Below are positions 50,467-60,772 of a DNA stretch of 64,000 nucleotides, in pieces. The number at the start of each line of letters is the position of its first letter. Positions within the stretch are counted from its first letter, which is position 1. Source of the DNA: Actinoallomurus sp050942425 (GTDB lineage Bacteria > Actinomycetota > Actinomycetes > Streptosporangiales > Streptosporangiaceae); NCBI RefSeq assembly GCF_050942425.1, contig NZ_CP192063.1, forward strand, positions 5,704,001 through 5,768,000, given 5' to 3'. A model generated the notes under the pieces. That model made no database searches. It was not told the origin of the DNA and saw only the letters and a program-made list of their open reading frames with translations. Position numbers and translations under genes: made by a program.

Positions 50467-50847
50467 TCAGCCGGACTCCGGGGTCCAGGCGATCACCAGG
50501 TCCACCAGACCGGGGAAACGGGCGTCCAGGTCCTCGACGCGGACGTGGCTGCGGCGTTCGAGGCCGTACTGGCGCTGCCTGATGACGCCGGCCTCGCGCA
50601 GCGCCCGGAAGTGATGGGTGAGGGAGGACTTCGGCCGGTCCAGGCCGAACCAGCCGCAGGGGTGGTCGAACTCCTCGCGGTCGAGCAGGAGCTTGCGGAC
50701 GATGCGCAACCGCAGCGGGTCGCTCAACGCGCCCAGCACCGTCTCCAGGCGCAGGTCGTCGACGGCGGGTTCGGGCAGTGGCGGTGGCGTGCCGGGCGGC
50801 TCCGGCATCACCGTCACGGCCGGCCTCGCCTGCGCGGTCACGGACAT
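50467..50847 (-). CDS. ArsR-like winged-helix repressor
   Basis: 126 aa. VLGALSDPLRLRIVRKLLLD, then the recognition region RPKSSLTHHFRALREAGVIR and wing GLERRSHVRVEDLDARFPGL. The N-terminal 40 residues are Pro-rich. No metal-site Cys pair; one Cys (DHPCGWFG) lies before the recognition helix. The start is ATG 50847, behind GGGGGAA. It is divergent from the MFS gene at 50967 across two matching operators and is likely its repressor. Confidence 0.85.
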   Translation of the reverse strand: MSVTAQARPAVTVMPEPPGTPPPLPEPAVDDLRLETVLGALSDPLRLRIVRKLLLDREEFDHPCGWFGLDRPKSSLTHHFRALREAGVIRQRQYGLERRSHVRVEDLDARFPGLVDLVIAWTPESG

Positions 50848-50876
50848 CGATGGTTCCCCCTTCGTCACGACCGCTT

Positions 50877-50942
50877 GTACGAGTTGAATCGTACAGCCTG
50901 CTAAGTTCGACTCCGTTCGTACAAGTACGACTTAACTCGTAC
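50877..50942. promoter_or_regulatory. Duplicated ArsR operator in divergent region
   Basis: GTACGAGTTGAATCGTAC (50877-50894) and, inverted, GTACGACTTAACTCGTAC (50925-50942). Both have GTACGA/TCGTAC-type ends. A partial third half (TTCGTACAAGTACGA) overlaps the second. Centres are 48 bp apart. Confidence 0.65.
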
Positions 50943-50966
50943 TGATGCTCGGCGAGAGGAATCCCC

Positions 50967-52202
50967 ATGGCAAGGACCCATCCGGAACGCGTCGACGCGG
51001 CCCCCGCCCAGGGAACGTCCGGGGGCCCTCCGACCTGGTGGGTGTGGCCCGCGGCGTGGCCGGTGACCGCGGTCTTCGTCCTGTCGAACGCGGCGACGCC
51101 GCTGTACGTCCTGTGGCAGCGCGACATCGGCTTCTCCAAGGGCACGCTGACGGTGATCTTCGCCTTCTACATCGTCGGCCTGCTCGGATCGCTGCTGATC
51201 TCGGGCGTGCTGTCCGACCGCGTCGGCCGCAGGCCCGTCCTGCTGCCCGCGCTCGCCCTGGCGATGGCGGCGTGCGTGATCTTCGCGACCGCCTCGACGG
51301 TGGCCGCGCTGGTCGTGGCCCGGCTGTTCACCGGCATCGCGGTCGGCGCGGTCGTCTCCGCCGGGATGGCCGCGGTGACCGACGTGGCCGGACCACACCG
51401 CAAGCGGCTCGCGGCGCTGCTCGCCTCGACCGCGATGGTGTTCGGCGCGGGCCTCGGCCCCTTCCTGGCGGGTGTGCTGTCCGAGACCCTGCCGGCGCCG
51501 ACCGTCACCGTCTTCATCGTCGAGGCGGCCCTGCTCGCGACGGCGTTCCTCACGGTGCTGCGGATGCCGCTCCGCCGCCCCGCGGCCCCGGCGCCGGGCG
51601 CCCGCGCCTGGATACGCGTGCCCGGGGTGCCGCGAGGCGACGGTGTCCGGCTGATGCTCGGCGTCGCCGTGTTCGGCCCCGGCATCACCGCGACGTCCTT
51701 CGTGCTGTCCCTCGGCCCGTCGCTGCTCGGCGGGCTGCTGCACACCACCGACCGGGCGCTCGCCGGTGCCATGGCCTTCGGGATGTTCCTGGCCGCCACC
51801 GGGGTGCAGTTCGCGGTGCGGAGCCTGCGCCGGCCCACGATCCTGCTTCTCGGAGCGGTGAGCACGACCGCCGCGATGGCCGCGCTCGTCACGGCGGTGC
51901 ACACCTCATCGGTCCCGCCGCTCATCGCCGCGGCCGTGCTCGCCGGGATGGGTCAGGGCGCGGGTCAGCTCGGCGGCCTGTCACTGCTCAACTCGAGCGT
52001 CCCGCCCCAGCGGCTGGCCGAGGCGAACGCGGCGCTCAACGTGGGCGGCTATGTCCCCGCGGGCGTCCTCCCCGTGGCGGCCGGCTACCTCAGCGACGCC
52101 ATCGGGCTGACCGCCGGCGCGACGCTCTTCGGCGCCGTGCTTGCGGCCCTGGCGACCGCCGGAGGCCTCACCGTCCTCGCCGGCCGCCGCCGGATCCGGT
52201 GA
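50967..52202 (+). CDS. MFS transporter
   Basis: 411 aa, 12 spans. It begins near AVFVLSNAATPLYVLWQRDI and has motif A as SGVLSDRVGRRPVLLPALAL. RLFTGIAVGAVVSAGMAAVT and GPHRKRLAALLASTAMVFGA are typical of drug/metabolite efflux members. Under the divergent ArsR-like repressor. GAGAGGAATCCCC precedes the ATG. Confidence 0.85.
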   Translation: MARTHPERVDAAPAQGTSGGPPTWWVWPAAWPVTAVFVLSNAATPLYVLWQRDIGFSKGTLTVIFAFYIVGLLGSLLISGVLSDRVGRRPVLLPALALAMAACVIFATASTVAALVVARLFTGIAVGAVVSAGMAAVTDVAGPHRKRLAALLASTAMVFGAGLGPFLAGVLSETLPAPTVTVFIVEAALLATAFLTVLRMPLRRPAAPAPGARAWIRVPGVPRGDGVRLMLGVAVFGPGITATSFVLSLGPSLLGGLLHTTDRALAGAMAFGMFLAATGVQFAVRSLRRPTILLLGAVSTTAAMAALVTAVHTSSVPPLIAAAVLAGMGQGAGQLGGLSLLNSSVPPQRLAEANAALNVGGYVPAGVLPVAAGYLSDAIGLTAGATLFGAVLAALATAGGLTVLAGRRRIR

Positions 52203-52216
52203 CCCGGCCACGCACG

Positions 52217-54793
52217 TCAGGGCTCGAGCTCGGCGGCGACGCCCTGGAAGTCCTCGATGGACAGGGTCAGGGTGTTCTGGCCCTTGAACATGTGGGTCTC
52301 CTCACCCGCCTGGCTGAGGTGGTGGTTGCAGGCCCGGTCGAGGTAGGCCTCGACGAGCCGGGCGTTGGTGAGCCGACCACGCCCGCGCAGCGCGGCCAGG
52401 TCTCGCCGGGCGACCTGCCAGGCCTCCGGCGCGAGCTTCAGGCGGCGTTCGCCGGCCAGCAGCGCCGCGAGGTGGACGCGAAGCCCGGGGTCGGACAGGT
52501 CGGGCAGCCGTACGGTGCGGAAATCGGTGATCAGCTCGGGGATGGCGTCGGTCAGCTCGCGCAGCCGGCCGGGCGCGCAGGTGGCCGCGAGGGTGGTCTC
52601 GCTGACGCCCTCGACCCGCGCCCGATACAGCGCGGAGGCGTACGCCGCGCCGCGGTCGTCGTCGAGGACGACCGTGTCCAGACCTTCGATGAGGAGCGTG
52701 TGGCCGTTGTACTCGGCGATGCGCTCGCGGAGCCGCCGGGGGTCGATCTCGGCGAGTTCGTCGGCGAGCAGCGTGTGGACCTCGCCGCTGCCCACGCCGG
52801 CCTCGGCCAGCGCACGGGCGATCATGCGGGTGAGGCGGCGCTGGCCGCTGGACAGCTCGCCGACCAGAAGCACCGACGGCCACGACGCGCTGGAGACCTC
52901 CTGCCCCCGGAGGCTGAGCGCCCAGCTGCCGCGCCGCCGCAGCTCCGTCAGCAGCCGCTCGACGTCGTCGGGGCCGGGCAGGAAGCTGATGCCGTACGCC
53001 TCCACCAGCTGGGGGCCGGGATCGGGCCGGTACGCCGCCGCGTCGGGCCACGGCGGCGGCGTCGATCCACGGGCCGCCTGATCACCCGGAGAGATCGAGG
53101 TGGGCGGCACCGGATCCGGCGTGATCGAGGTGGGCGGCACCGGGTCGGGCGTGATCGAGGTGGGCGGCGCGGCCGAGAAGGGAGCCGTGGGGTCGGGCGC
53201 GACCGCGGTGGGCTCGGGGACCGGGCCCACGGCAGGAGAGGCCGGCGCGACCCCCGGACCGGGTGTCCCGGGATTGGAGGAAGGGCCGGACACCCCGGGA
53301 TTCGAGGTCGGAGGGTTGGACGACGGACCGGAGGCCGAGGGGAGGGGCTCCGAGGAGGGCCAGGCCGTCGTCGCCGGCTGTGCCGGGGGAGGAGAGTCGG
53401 CCTTGCGCTGCTCGGCGAGGTGGGCGCGGGCGGCCTCGATGATCTCCCACGGCGTGAGGGACTCACCGGGGCCCGGATCCGGCCCGGCGGCGATCGTCGT
53501 CATCAGCGCCGCCGGGACGGCGAGCCCGGGCCGGGGCGGCGCCACGCCCGCGAGCCGGCACGATGACAGCGCGGCCGCGTAGGACGCGGCCAGCAGACTC
53601 CGCAGGATCTGCGGGTCGGCGCCGGAGACCGAGCCGGGCAGCGTGCCGTCGGCCGGCCACAGCTCCCGGAGCGGGTGGCCCGGCTGCCCGATCGTCTGCA
53701 GGGTGCGGACGCCTTCGGGGTCGAGCCAGGGCAGCACCGCGGCCGCCGTACCGGGGGCGGCGTCGAGGTCGGCGGCCAGCAGGGCGAAGGCGACGCGCCG
53801 GGCCTCCGCCGGCCCGGCCGCGGCGGCGGGCAGCGCGGCCGCGGCGGCGGCGAGGTCGTAACAGGCGAGCCGGAAGTGGTCGCCCGGCGCCGTGTCGCGC
53901 AGCAGCGTCACCCGCAGCTCCGGCGGGCAGCGGCGCAGCCACTCCTGCACGATCGCCTGGTCGCCGAACCGCACGCCGGCGTGGTCGCTGGGGACCATCC
54001 GCAGGGTGGTGCCGGCCATCGCCGCGAGGGCGTCGGCGCGGGGCCGGAAGGCGGGCTCGCCGCGCAGGGCCTCGGCGGTCTCCCACAGGGCACGCGCGAC
54101 GTACGAGGCGCCCATGGGGTCGTTGGCACGCAGCCGTTCGGTGTAGGCGCCGATGATCAACGCGAGTGGAGGCTCGAGGAACCAGCGCGGGCCGTGCGCG
54201 GCCGGCGACAGGTGACGGGCGAACAGCCCGACGAGGGGATGGTCGGTGTCGGAGGCGGGAGCGCCCGCGCACCACAGCACCGCGAAGAACGACGCCGCCA
54301 CGGGACTGGGGGTGCCCGGCGCGAAGAGAGGATCCTGCATCGGGAACTGGGCGGGATTCGCGCCCCCTGCCGCGGCCACGGTCTGCTGGAGCCGGCCGAG
54401 CACGGCGGGGGCCGGCGGCGCGCCGAACAGGCCGTCGCCGGCCAGCGGACCCGGGGTGAGGTCCGGGCCCGTCGTCAGCAGCGAGGGCGGGGCCGGCGGC
54501 CGGCCGGCGCCCGGCGGGGCGGGCATGACCGACTGGCGTGCGGTGGGGTCGAACGGGGGCGGGCACAGGTGCCAGTTGCCGTCCAGTCCGCAGCGATACC
54601 AGCGGCCCCAGGCCCCGAACAGCCACCACTCGCCGGCCCCGGCGAGCATCCGCGACGTGATCGCCTCGGCACGCGCTTGTGGCGGCGCGCCCATCCACCA
54701 AGGGGAGGAGGTCATGCCGCGCACGTCTGTCTCGATGGCCGCGAACGGGTCGTTCGGGGGTGCGGCCGGGGCCTGCCAAGTCACGATGCGCAT
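52217..54793 (-). CDS. Large multidomain protein with degenerate AAA-like C-terminal half
   Basis: 858 aa, soluble. The N-terminal 420 residues are Ala/Pro-rich with helical segments (GEWWLFGAWGRWYRCGLDGN near 50). A disordered Pro/Ser/Thr linker at about 475-600 contains three PPTSITPDPV-like units. The C-terminal 260 residues resemble a CbxX/EccA-type AAA fold: VLLVGELSSGQRRLTRMIAR near 645 replaces the Walker A GxxGxGKT, lacking Lys-Thr, and TLLIEGLDTVVLD resembles Walker B. It is probably a non-hydrolysing scaffold. No family recognised. The start is ATG 54793; it is divergent from the EamA gene. Confidence 0.7.
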   Translation of the reverse strand: MRIVTWQAPAAPPNDPFAAIETDVRGMTSSPWWMGAPPQARAEAITSRMLAGAGEWWLFGAWGRWYRCGLDGNWHLCPPPFDPTARQSVMPAPPGAGRPPAPPSLLTTGPDLTPGPLAGDGLFGAPPAPAVLGRLQQTVAAAGGANPAQFPMQDPLFAPGTPSPVAASFFAVLWCAGAPASDTDHPLVGLFARHLSPAAHGPRWFLEPPLALIIGAYTERLRANDPMGASYVARALWETAEALRGEPAFRPRADALAAMAGTTLRMVPSDHAGVRFGDQAIVQEWLRRCPPELRVTLLRDTAPGDHFRLACYDLAAAAAALPAAAAGPAEARRVAFALLAADLDAAPGTAAAVLPWLDPEGVRTLQTIGQPGHPLRELWPADGTLPGSVSGADPQILRSLLAASYAAALSSCRLAGVAPPRPGLAVPAALMTTIAAGPDPGPGESLTPWEIIEAARAHLAEQRKADSPPPAQPATTAWPSSEPLPSASGPSSNPPTSNPGVSGPSSNPGTPGPGVAPASPAVGPVPEPTAVAPDPTAPFSAAPPTSITPDPVPPTSITPDPVPPTSISPGDQAARGSTPPPWPDAAAYRPDPGPQLVEAYGISFLPGPDDVERLLTELRRRGSWALSLRGQEVSSASWPSVLLVGELSSGQRRLTRMIARALAEAGVGSGEVHTLLADELAEIDPRRLRERIAEYNGHTLLIEGLDTVVLDDDRGAAYASALYRARVEGVSETTLAATCAPGRLRELTDAIPELITDFRTVRLPDLSDPGLRVHLAALLAGERRLKLAPEAWQVARRDLAALRGRGRLTNARLVEAYLDRACNHHLSQAGEETHMFKGQNTLTLSIEDFQGVAAELEP
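53093..53172. repeat. 30-bp in-frame tandem repeat
   Basis: Units starting GATCGAGGTGGGCGGC at 53093, 53123 and 53153 encode the repeated PPTSITPDPV linker of the 858-aa protein. Confidence 0.75.
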
Positions 54794-54875
54794 CGTAGTG
54801 CGTCACATACGACACCTTTGCAGCGCGTAATGACCGTAATGTAGATTGACTCCTGAAATGGAAGGGGGTGGGCGT

Positions 54876-55853
54876 GTGAACGCTGCGCGACTCAAGGCGT
54901 CCGGACTGGGCTTCGCGATCGTGTCGTCGATCGCCTTCGGCACGTCGGGGCCGTTCGGCAAGGCACTGATCAACGCCGGTTACTCGCCGATGCAGGCGTC
55001 GTGGACACGGGTCGCCGGCACCACGTTGATCCTGGTGCCCCTCGCCCTCCTGCTGCGCGGCCGTGCCGCCGGGCGCGCCGTCCGGGGCCGATGGCCGCTC
55101 CTCCTGCTGTACGGGCTGATGGGCGTGGCGGGCTGTCAGTCGCTCTACTTCGTCGCGGCGTCCCGGCTGCCCGTCGGCGTGGCCATCCTCCTGGAGTTCA
55201 CCGGGCCCGTCCTCGTCGTCGGGTGGCTGCGGTTCGTCCGGCGGGCCCGGGTGCCCCGGACCGCCGCGGTCGGCGTCGTGATCGCCCTGGTCGGTCTCGC
55301 GTGCGTCGTGCAGGTCTGGTCCGGCCTGAGCCTCGACCTGCTCGGGCTGCTCGCCGGGCTCGGAGCGGCGGCCTGCCAGGCCGCCTACTTCCTGATCATC
55401 GACCGGGTCGGCGACGAGGTCGATCCCCTCGTCATGACGGCCGCCGGTTCCGCCGTCGGCGCGGTGGCGCTTGCCGTGGTCGCGCCGCCGTCGGGGATCC
55501 CGTGGCACGTGCTCACCAGCGGCGTGCCGTTCGGCGACCGCCTGGCCCCCGGCTGGTTCCTGGTGGCGTGGATCATCCTGGTCAGCACGATCGTCGCGTA
55601 CCTCGCCGGGGTCGCCGCCGTCCACCGCCTGTCGGCCCCGGTCGCGGGCGGCGTCGCCTACCTCGAGGCGGTGGCGGCGGGCCTGTTCGCCTGGATCACC
55701 CTCGGCGAGCGGCTGAGCCCCGCGCAGCTCGCCGGAGGGGCGATCGTGCTGGTCGGCGCGTTCGTCGCCCAGCGGTCGGTCGCCCCCGACGAGCCCGTCA
55801 TGGAACACGTGCCCGCCCTGGAGGGCGCGGGCGTCAGGAGTGCTGACGCGTGA
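54876..55853 (+). CDS. EamA/RhtA-type DMT transporter
   Basis: 325 aa, ten spans. FAIVSSIAFGTSGPFGKALI opens the first EamA repeat, LGAAACQAAYFLIIDRVGDE the second, and VAYLEAVAAGLFAWITLGER is near the end. RhtA-like exporters release amino acids. The GTG at 54876 lies behind GGAAGGGGGTGGG; longer starts (ATG 54858, TTG 54846) overlap that site. Its 3' end overlaps the convergent ABC permease gene by 20 bp. Confidence 0.85.
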   Translation: MNAARLKASGLGFAIVSSIAFGTSGPFGKALINAGYSPMQASWTRVAGTTLILVPLALLLRGRAAGRAVRGRWPLLLLYGLMGVAGCQSLYFVAASRLPVGVAILLEFTGPVLVVGWLRFVRRARVPRTAAVGVVIALVGLACVVQVWSGLSLDLLGLLAGLGAAACQAAYFLIIDRVGDEVDPLVMTAAGSAVGAVALAVVAPPSGIPWHVLTSGVPFGDRLAPGWFLVAWIILVSTIVAYLAGVAAVHRLSAPVAGGVAYLEAVAAGLFAWITLGERLSPAQLAGGAIVLVGAFVAQRSVAPDEPVMEHVPALEGAGVRSADA

Positions 55854-56571
55854 AGGTGCGGGTGCCGACCGCCAGGGCGGCCACGGCGAACGCCGCCGAG
55901 ACGCCGAGACCGGCCGCGAGCGTCACCGACGCGTAGTGCCCGGCGAACGCCGCCCGCAGCCCCTCCACGCCGTACCGGAAGGGCGTGGCGCGCGACACCG
56001 CGTCGAGCCAGCCCGGCGCCGCCGACATCGGCAGCAGCGCCCCGGACAGCAGCAGTAGCGGCACCACGACCGAGCTGGACAGCGGCGCGAACAGCTCCTG
56101 CCGCCGGAGCGTCAGCGCGAACGCGTACGAGAGTGCGGCCAGGCCGGCGGCCAGCGGAACGAGCAGCGCCAGGCCGATCAGCAGCCCGGCGAGGGGAACC
56201 CGGAAGCCGAACGCGACGCCGACCGCGATCACGATCACGGCCTGTCCGAGGAGGACGACCGTGTTGGTGAGCACCCGGCCCAGGAGCAGGGCCAGCCGTG
56301 AGGCCGGCGTGACGCGGAGCCGTTCGAGGACGCCGAACCGCGCGTCGAAGACGATCCCGAACCCGGCCAGCCCCGCGCTGAGCAGGGAGAGCTGGATCAG
56401 CACGCCGGGCACGAAGATCTGCCAGCTGTCGTGCCCGAGATAGGTCCCCAGCAGCGGTCCGAACAGGGCGAGGTTCAGGACGGGCTGCAGGACGCCGAAG
56501 ATCATCCCGAGCCACCCGCCCAGGGTGAGCCGCAGCTGGTGGCGGAAGATCAGCCAGATGTCACGCGGCAC
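55834..56571 (-). CDS. ABC-2 type permease (DrrB-like)
   Basis: 245 aa, six spans. IFRHQLRLTLGGWLGMIFGV at the start, FGIVFDARFGVLERLRVTPA (the conserved ABC-2 ER-x-x-TP loop) and PLLLLSGALLPMSAAPGWLD late. Forms the membrane part of an exporter with the ATPase whose gene overlaps it by 11 bp. Drug or lipid export is likely. Confidence 0.85.
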   Translation of the reverse strand: MPRDIWLIFRHQLRLTLGGWLGMIFGVLQPVLNLALFGPLLGTYLGHDSWQIFVPGVLIQLSLLSAGLAGFGIVFDARFGVLERLRVTPASRLALLLGRVLTNTVVLLGQAVIVIAVGVAFGFRVPLAGLLIGLALLVPLAAGLAALSYAFALTLRRQELFAPLSSSVVVPLLLLSGALLPMSAAPGWLDAVSRATPFRYGVEGLRAAFAGHYASVTLAAGLGVSAAFAVAALAVGTRTFTRQHS

Positions 56572-57493
56572 GGGCGACCGCCTTTCGCTCGGTGAGGGCC
56601 AGGAAGACGTCGTCGAGGGTCGGGCGCGTGTGCTGGATCGACAGCGGCTCGACGCCGGCCGCGTCCAGGGCCCGCGTCAGCTCGATCAGGATGCGGTCGC
56701 CGGGCTCGACGGTCAGCCGCAGCGTCCGCCCGGTGACGCGCACCTCCCGGACGTAGGCCAGGTCGGCGAGCGCGGTCCTGGCCAGCCCGGGGTCTCCGGC
56801 GATCTCGGTGGTGACGACGTCGCCGGCCAGCCGGGCCTTCAGGTCGTCCGGTGAGCCCTCGTCGACGATGCGCCCCTGGTCGATGATGAGGATCCGGTCG
56901 CACAGCGCGTCGGCTTCGTCGAGGTAGTGCGTGGTCAGGAAGACCGTCGTGCCGTGCCGGTCGCGCAGCCGCCGGATGTGCTCCCACAGCGCGCTGCGGC
57001 TCTGCGGGTCGAGGCCGGTGGTCGGTTCGTCCAGGAACACCACCGCGGGCCGGTGGACGACGCCGAGCGCGATGTCCAGGCGCCGTTTCTGCCCTCCGGA
57101 CATCGCTCCGATCGCCCGATCGGCGAGGTCGAAGTCCGCGAGCAGATCGCGGGAGCGGGAGGGCGCGTCCGGTACGCGGTAGAGCCGGGCCTGCAGCACC
57201 AGCTCCTGCAGGGCGGTGCACGCGGGATTGGTGCTGCCGCCTTGGGCGACGTAGCCGATCCGGCGTCGTACGCCGGCCGGATCGGCGATCAGGTCGTGCC
57301 CGGCCACGGTCGCGGTGCCGGCGGTGGGCCGCAGCAGCGTCGTGAGCATCCGCAGGGTCGTCGTCTTGCCCGCGCCGTTCGGCCCGAGGAAGCCCACGAT
57401 CTCCCCGGGTCTGACGGCGAGGTCGACGCCACGTACGGCGTCGGCGCTGGAGAAGGACTTGGCGAGGCCGTGCGCCTCGATGACATGGTCCAT
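56561..57493 (-). CDS. ABC exporter ATPase (DrrA-like)
   Basis: 310 aa. Walker A LGPNGAGKTTTLRM, signature MSGGQKRRLDIALGV, Walker B VVFLDEPTTGLDPQSR, H-loop TTHYLDEAD. A C-terminal 90-residue domain (TRALDAAGVEPLSIQHTRPT, then LDDVFLALTERK) is as in DrrA of the daunorubicin exporter. The ATG at 57493 begins MDHVIEAHGLAKSF; the open frame further upstream runs through the operator. Controlled by the divergent TetR gene. Confidence 0.9.
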   Translation of the reverse strand: MDHVIEAHGLAKSFSSADAVRGVDLAVRPGEIVGFLGPNGAGKTTTLRMLTTLLRPTAGTATVAGHDLIADPAGVRRRIGYVAQGGSTNPACTALQELVLQARLYRVPDAPSRSRDLLADFDLADRAIGAMSGGQKRRLDIALGVVHRPAVVFLDEPTTGLDPQSRSALWEHIRRLRDRHGTTVFLTTHYLDEADALCDRILIIDQGRIVDEGSPDDLKARLAGDVVTTEIAGDPGLARTALADLAYVREVRVTGRTLRLTVEPGDRILIELTRALDAAGVEPLSIQHTRPTLDDVFLALTERKAVARAA

Positions 57494-57520
57494 GCCCGAT
57501 AGAGTAGCCACAAAATTAGA

Positions 57521-57542
57521 GTCACACCAAAATTTGTGTGAC
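57521..57542. promoter_or_regulatory. TetR operator between exporter and repressor genes
   Basis: Perfect 7-bp arms GTCACAC (57521-57527) and GTGTGAC (57536-57542) with an AT-rich 8-bp core, centred between the divergent starts at 57493 and 57558. Confidence 0.7.
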
Positions 57543-57557
57543 ACCAGCGCGGATACG

Positions 57558-58202
57558 ATGACGGTCATGGCGGAGGAGCTCGGACTACGGGAGCGCAAGA
57601 AGCGCGAGACGCGACAGCGCATCGCCGACGTCGCCATGGGGCTGTTCATGCTCCGCGGCTTCGACCAGACGACGGTCGCCGACATCGCCGAGGCCGCCGA
57701 CGTGTCCGTCAACACGGTCTTCAACTACTTCAAGACCAAGGAGGACCTGTTCTTCGACCGCCAGGACGCCGCCGTCCAGAGCCTCGGCCGCGTCGTGGCG
57801 TCCCGGCGCGAAGGGGAGTCGGTCGTCGACGCGCTGCGCCGCGACTTCTATGAGGCGCTGGACGAGCGGGACTGGCGTTACGGCATCGTCAACGGCGCCG
57901 ACGACTTCTTCGAGATGGTCGTCGAGAGCCCGTCGCTGCGGGCGCGGATGCGCGAGATGGGCGAGCTGCGGAAGGAGTACCTGGCTCAGGTCCTGGCGGA
58001 GGAGACCGACGCCGACCCCGACGACCCCACGCCGCGCGTCGTCGCCGCGCTGGTGGTCGCGCTGACACACGCGATCTCCATGGAGTACCTCCAGCGGCTC
58101 CGCGCCGGCGAGAGCCACGCGGCGATCCTCCCGGCGGTGCGGACCGCCGTCGAGCAGGGCTTCGAGCTGCTGCGGTCCGGCATCGGCGACTACCCCGCCT
58201 GA
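57558..58202 (+). CDS. TetR family repressor of the DrrAB-like exporter
   Basis: 214 aa. Helix-turn-helix: TRQRIADVAMGLFMLRGFDQ, then TTVADIAEAADVSVNTVFNY. The C-terminal region (AAILPAVRTAVEQGFELLRS) is all-helical. ATG 57558 and ATG 57567 are both possible. Position and operator point to control of the divergent ABC exporter and itself. Followed by a short hairpin. Confidence 0.85.
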   Translation: MTVMAEELGLRERKKRETRQRIADVAMGLFMLRGFDQTTVADIAEAADVSVNTVFNYFKTKEDLFFDRQDAAVQSLGRVVASRREGESVVDALRRDFYEALDERDWRYGIVNGADDFFEMVVESPSLRARMREMGELRKEYLAQVLAEETDADPDDPTPRVVAALVVALTHAISMEYLQRLRAGESHAAILPAVRTAVEQGFELLRSGIGDYPA

Positions 58203-58228
58203 CCCAGGGCACCAGCGCGGGCGGAGTC

Positions 58229-58247
58229 GGCCGCCCGGTCGGCGGCC
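58229..58247 (+). terminator. Hairpin after TetR gene
   Basis: GGCCGCC / GGCGGCC with a 5-nt loop CGGTC, 27 bp after the stop. Confidence 0.4.
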
Positions 58248-58310
58248 GCCGTTGATCGTCATCGGGAAATCCTGTTGCGCTCGGGGAGACCGGTCTGCCA
58301 TTCTCTTAAT

Positions 58311-58324
58311 GCAACAGATGTTGC
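58311..58324. promoter_or_regulatory. Palindrome upstream of the ABC-F leader
   Basis: GCAACAGATGTTGC has perfect 5-bp arms around AGAT, 44 bp before the leader ORF start. A candidate regulator site; no partner identified. Confidence 0.35.
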
Positions 58325-58418
58325 GATTAGCCGTGATGGAGGAGAGCAGCAGCCATGGGCCTGGCCCCGAACACCGCGATGTCCGTCTGGAACCCACGCC
58401 GTGTATCGGAGGCTCTTC

Positions 58419-60011
<1,593 letters not shown>

Positions 60012-60147
60012 TCGCCCGCTGTTCGACCCTTCTGCCCGGGTGACGGGCGGCTCGCCGCGGGGTGCCGGGCAGGTCCCGGCGTCCCGCGGCGACCGTGCGG
60101 CCCGCCGGGAACTTACTTTGTAAAGGGCGTCGGCTGGCGAAAATCTG

Positions 60148-60159
60148 TAGACCAGTCTA
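60148..60159. promoter_or_regulatory. LmrA/YxaF-type operator
   Basis: TAGACCAGTCTA (arms TAGAC/GTCTA, core CA), 11 bp before the TetR gene's GTG. It closely resembles the TAGACCRGTCTA-type boxes bound by B. subtilis LmrA and YxaF, as I recall them, and the downstream protein belongs to that subgroup. Confidence 0.7.
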
Positions 60160-60169
60160 TTCTTCCCTC

Positions 60170-60772
60170 GTGATCACCAAGGGAGAGCGGACCAGCGCCC
60201 GGCTGGTCGAGTCGATGCTCGAGCTGATGCAGGCGCGCGGTTACAGCGGCACGGGTCTCAACACGGTGGTGGAGCACTCCGGGGCCCCGAAGGGGTCGCT
60301 CTACTTCCACTTCCCGGAGGGCAAGGAGGCGTTGGGGGAGAAGGCCGTCGAGCTGGCGGCCGACCGGTTCCGCACCCTCTTCGCCGAGACCGCGGGCGAC
60401 GCCGCGAGCCCCGGCGAACTTCTCCGGCGCGTCGTCGACGTCCTGATCGAGCTCCTCACCGACAGCGATTTTCAGCTCGGTTGCCCGGTCTCCGTGGTCG
60501 CCCTGGAGATGGGCGCACACAGCGAGCGGCTGCGCACGGCCTGCGCGGTCGCGTTCGAGTCGTGGATCGGGCCGGTGACCGAGTACCTCGTCGGCCGCGG
60601 TCACCCGCGTCCCGCAGCGCGCAGCCTGGCCACGGCCGTGGTCAGCGGTCTGGAGGGCGCGATGATCGTGTCCCGTGCCCGGCGTGATGTGGAGGCGTTG
60701 CACAGCGCCGCCCAGGTGCTCGGCGATCTCGTCGACCAGCCGCCCGCCGGTGTCGCGAAGGGGAACTCATGA
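60170..60772 (+). CDS. TetR repressor, LmrA/YxaF subgroup
   Basis: 200 aa. Helix-turn-helix: LVESMLELMQARGYSGTGLN, then EHSGAPKGSLYFHFPEGKEA; GAPKGSLYFHFPxGKEAL is characteristic of the LmrA/YxaF group. The ligand domain has FQLGCPVSVVALEMGAHSER with a conserved-looking Cys. The start is GTG 60170. ATGA overlap with the next gene shows an operon under its own operator. Confidence 0.9.
   Translation: MITKGERTSARLVESMLELMQARGYSGTGLNTVVEHSGAPKGSLYFHFPEGKEALGEKAVELAADRFRTLFAETAGDAASPGELLRRVVDVLIELLTDSDFQLGCPVSVVALEMGAHSERLRTACAVAFESWIGPVTEYLVGRGHPRPAARSLATAVVSGLEGAMIVSRARRDVEALHSAAQVLGDLVDQPPAGVAKGNS

Noticed and set aside
50945..53566. 873-aa forward frame
   Set aside because: Shifted shadow of the MFS gene and antisense of the 858-aa protein; Arg/Gly-rich nonsense.
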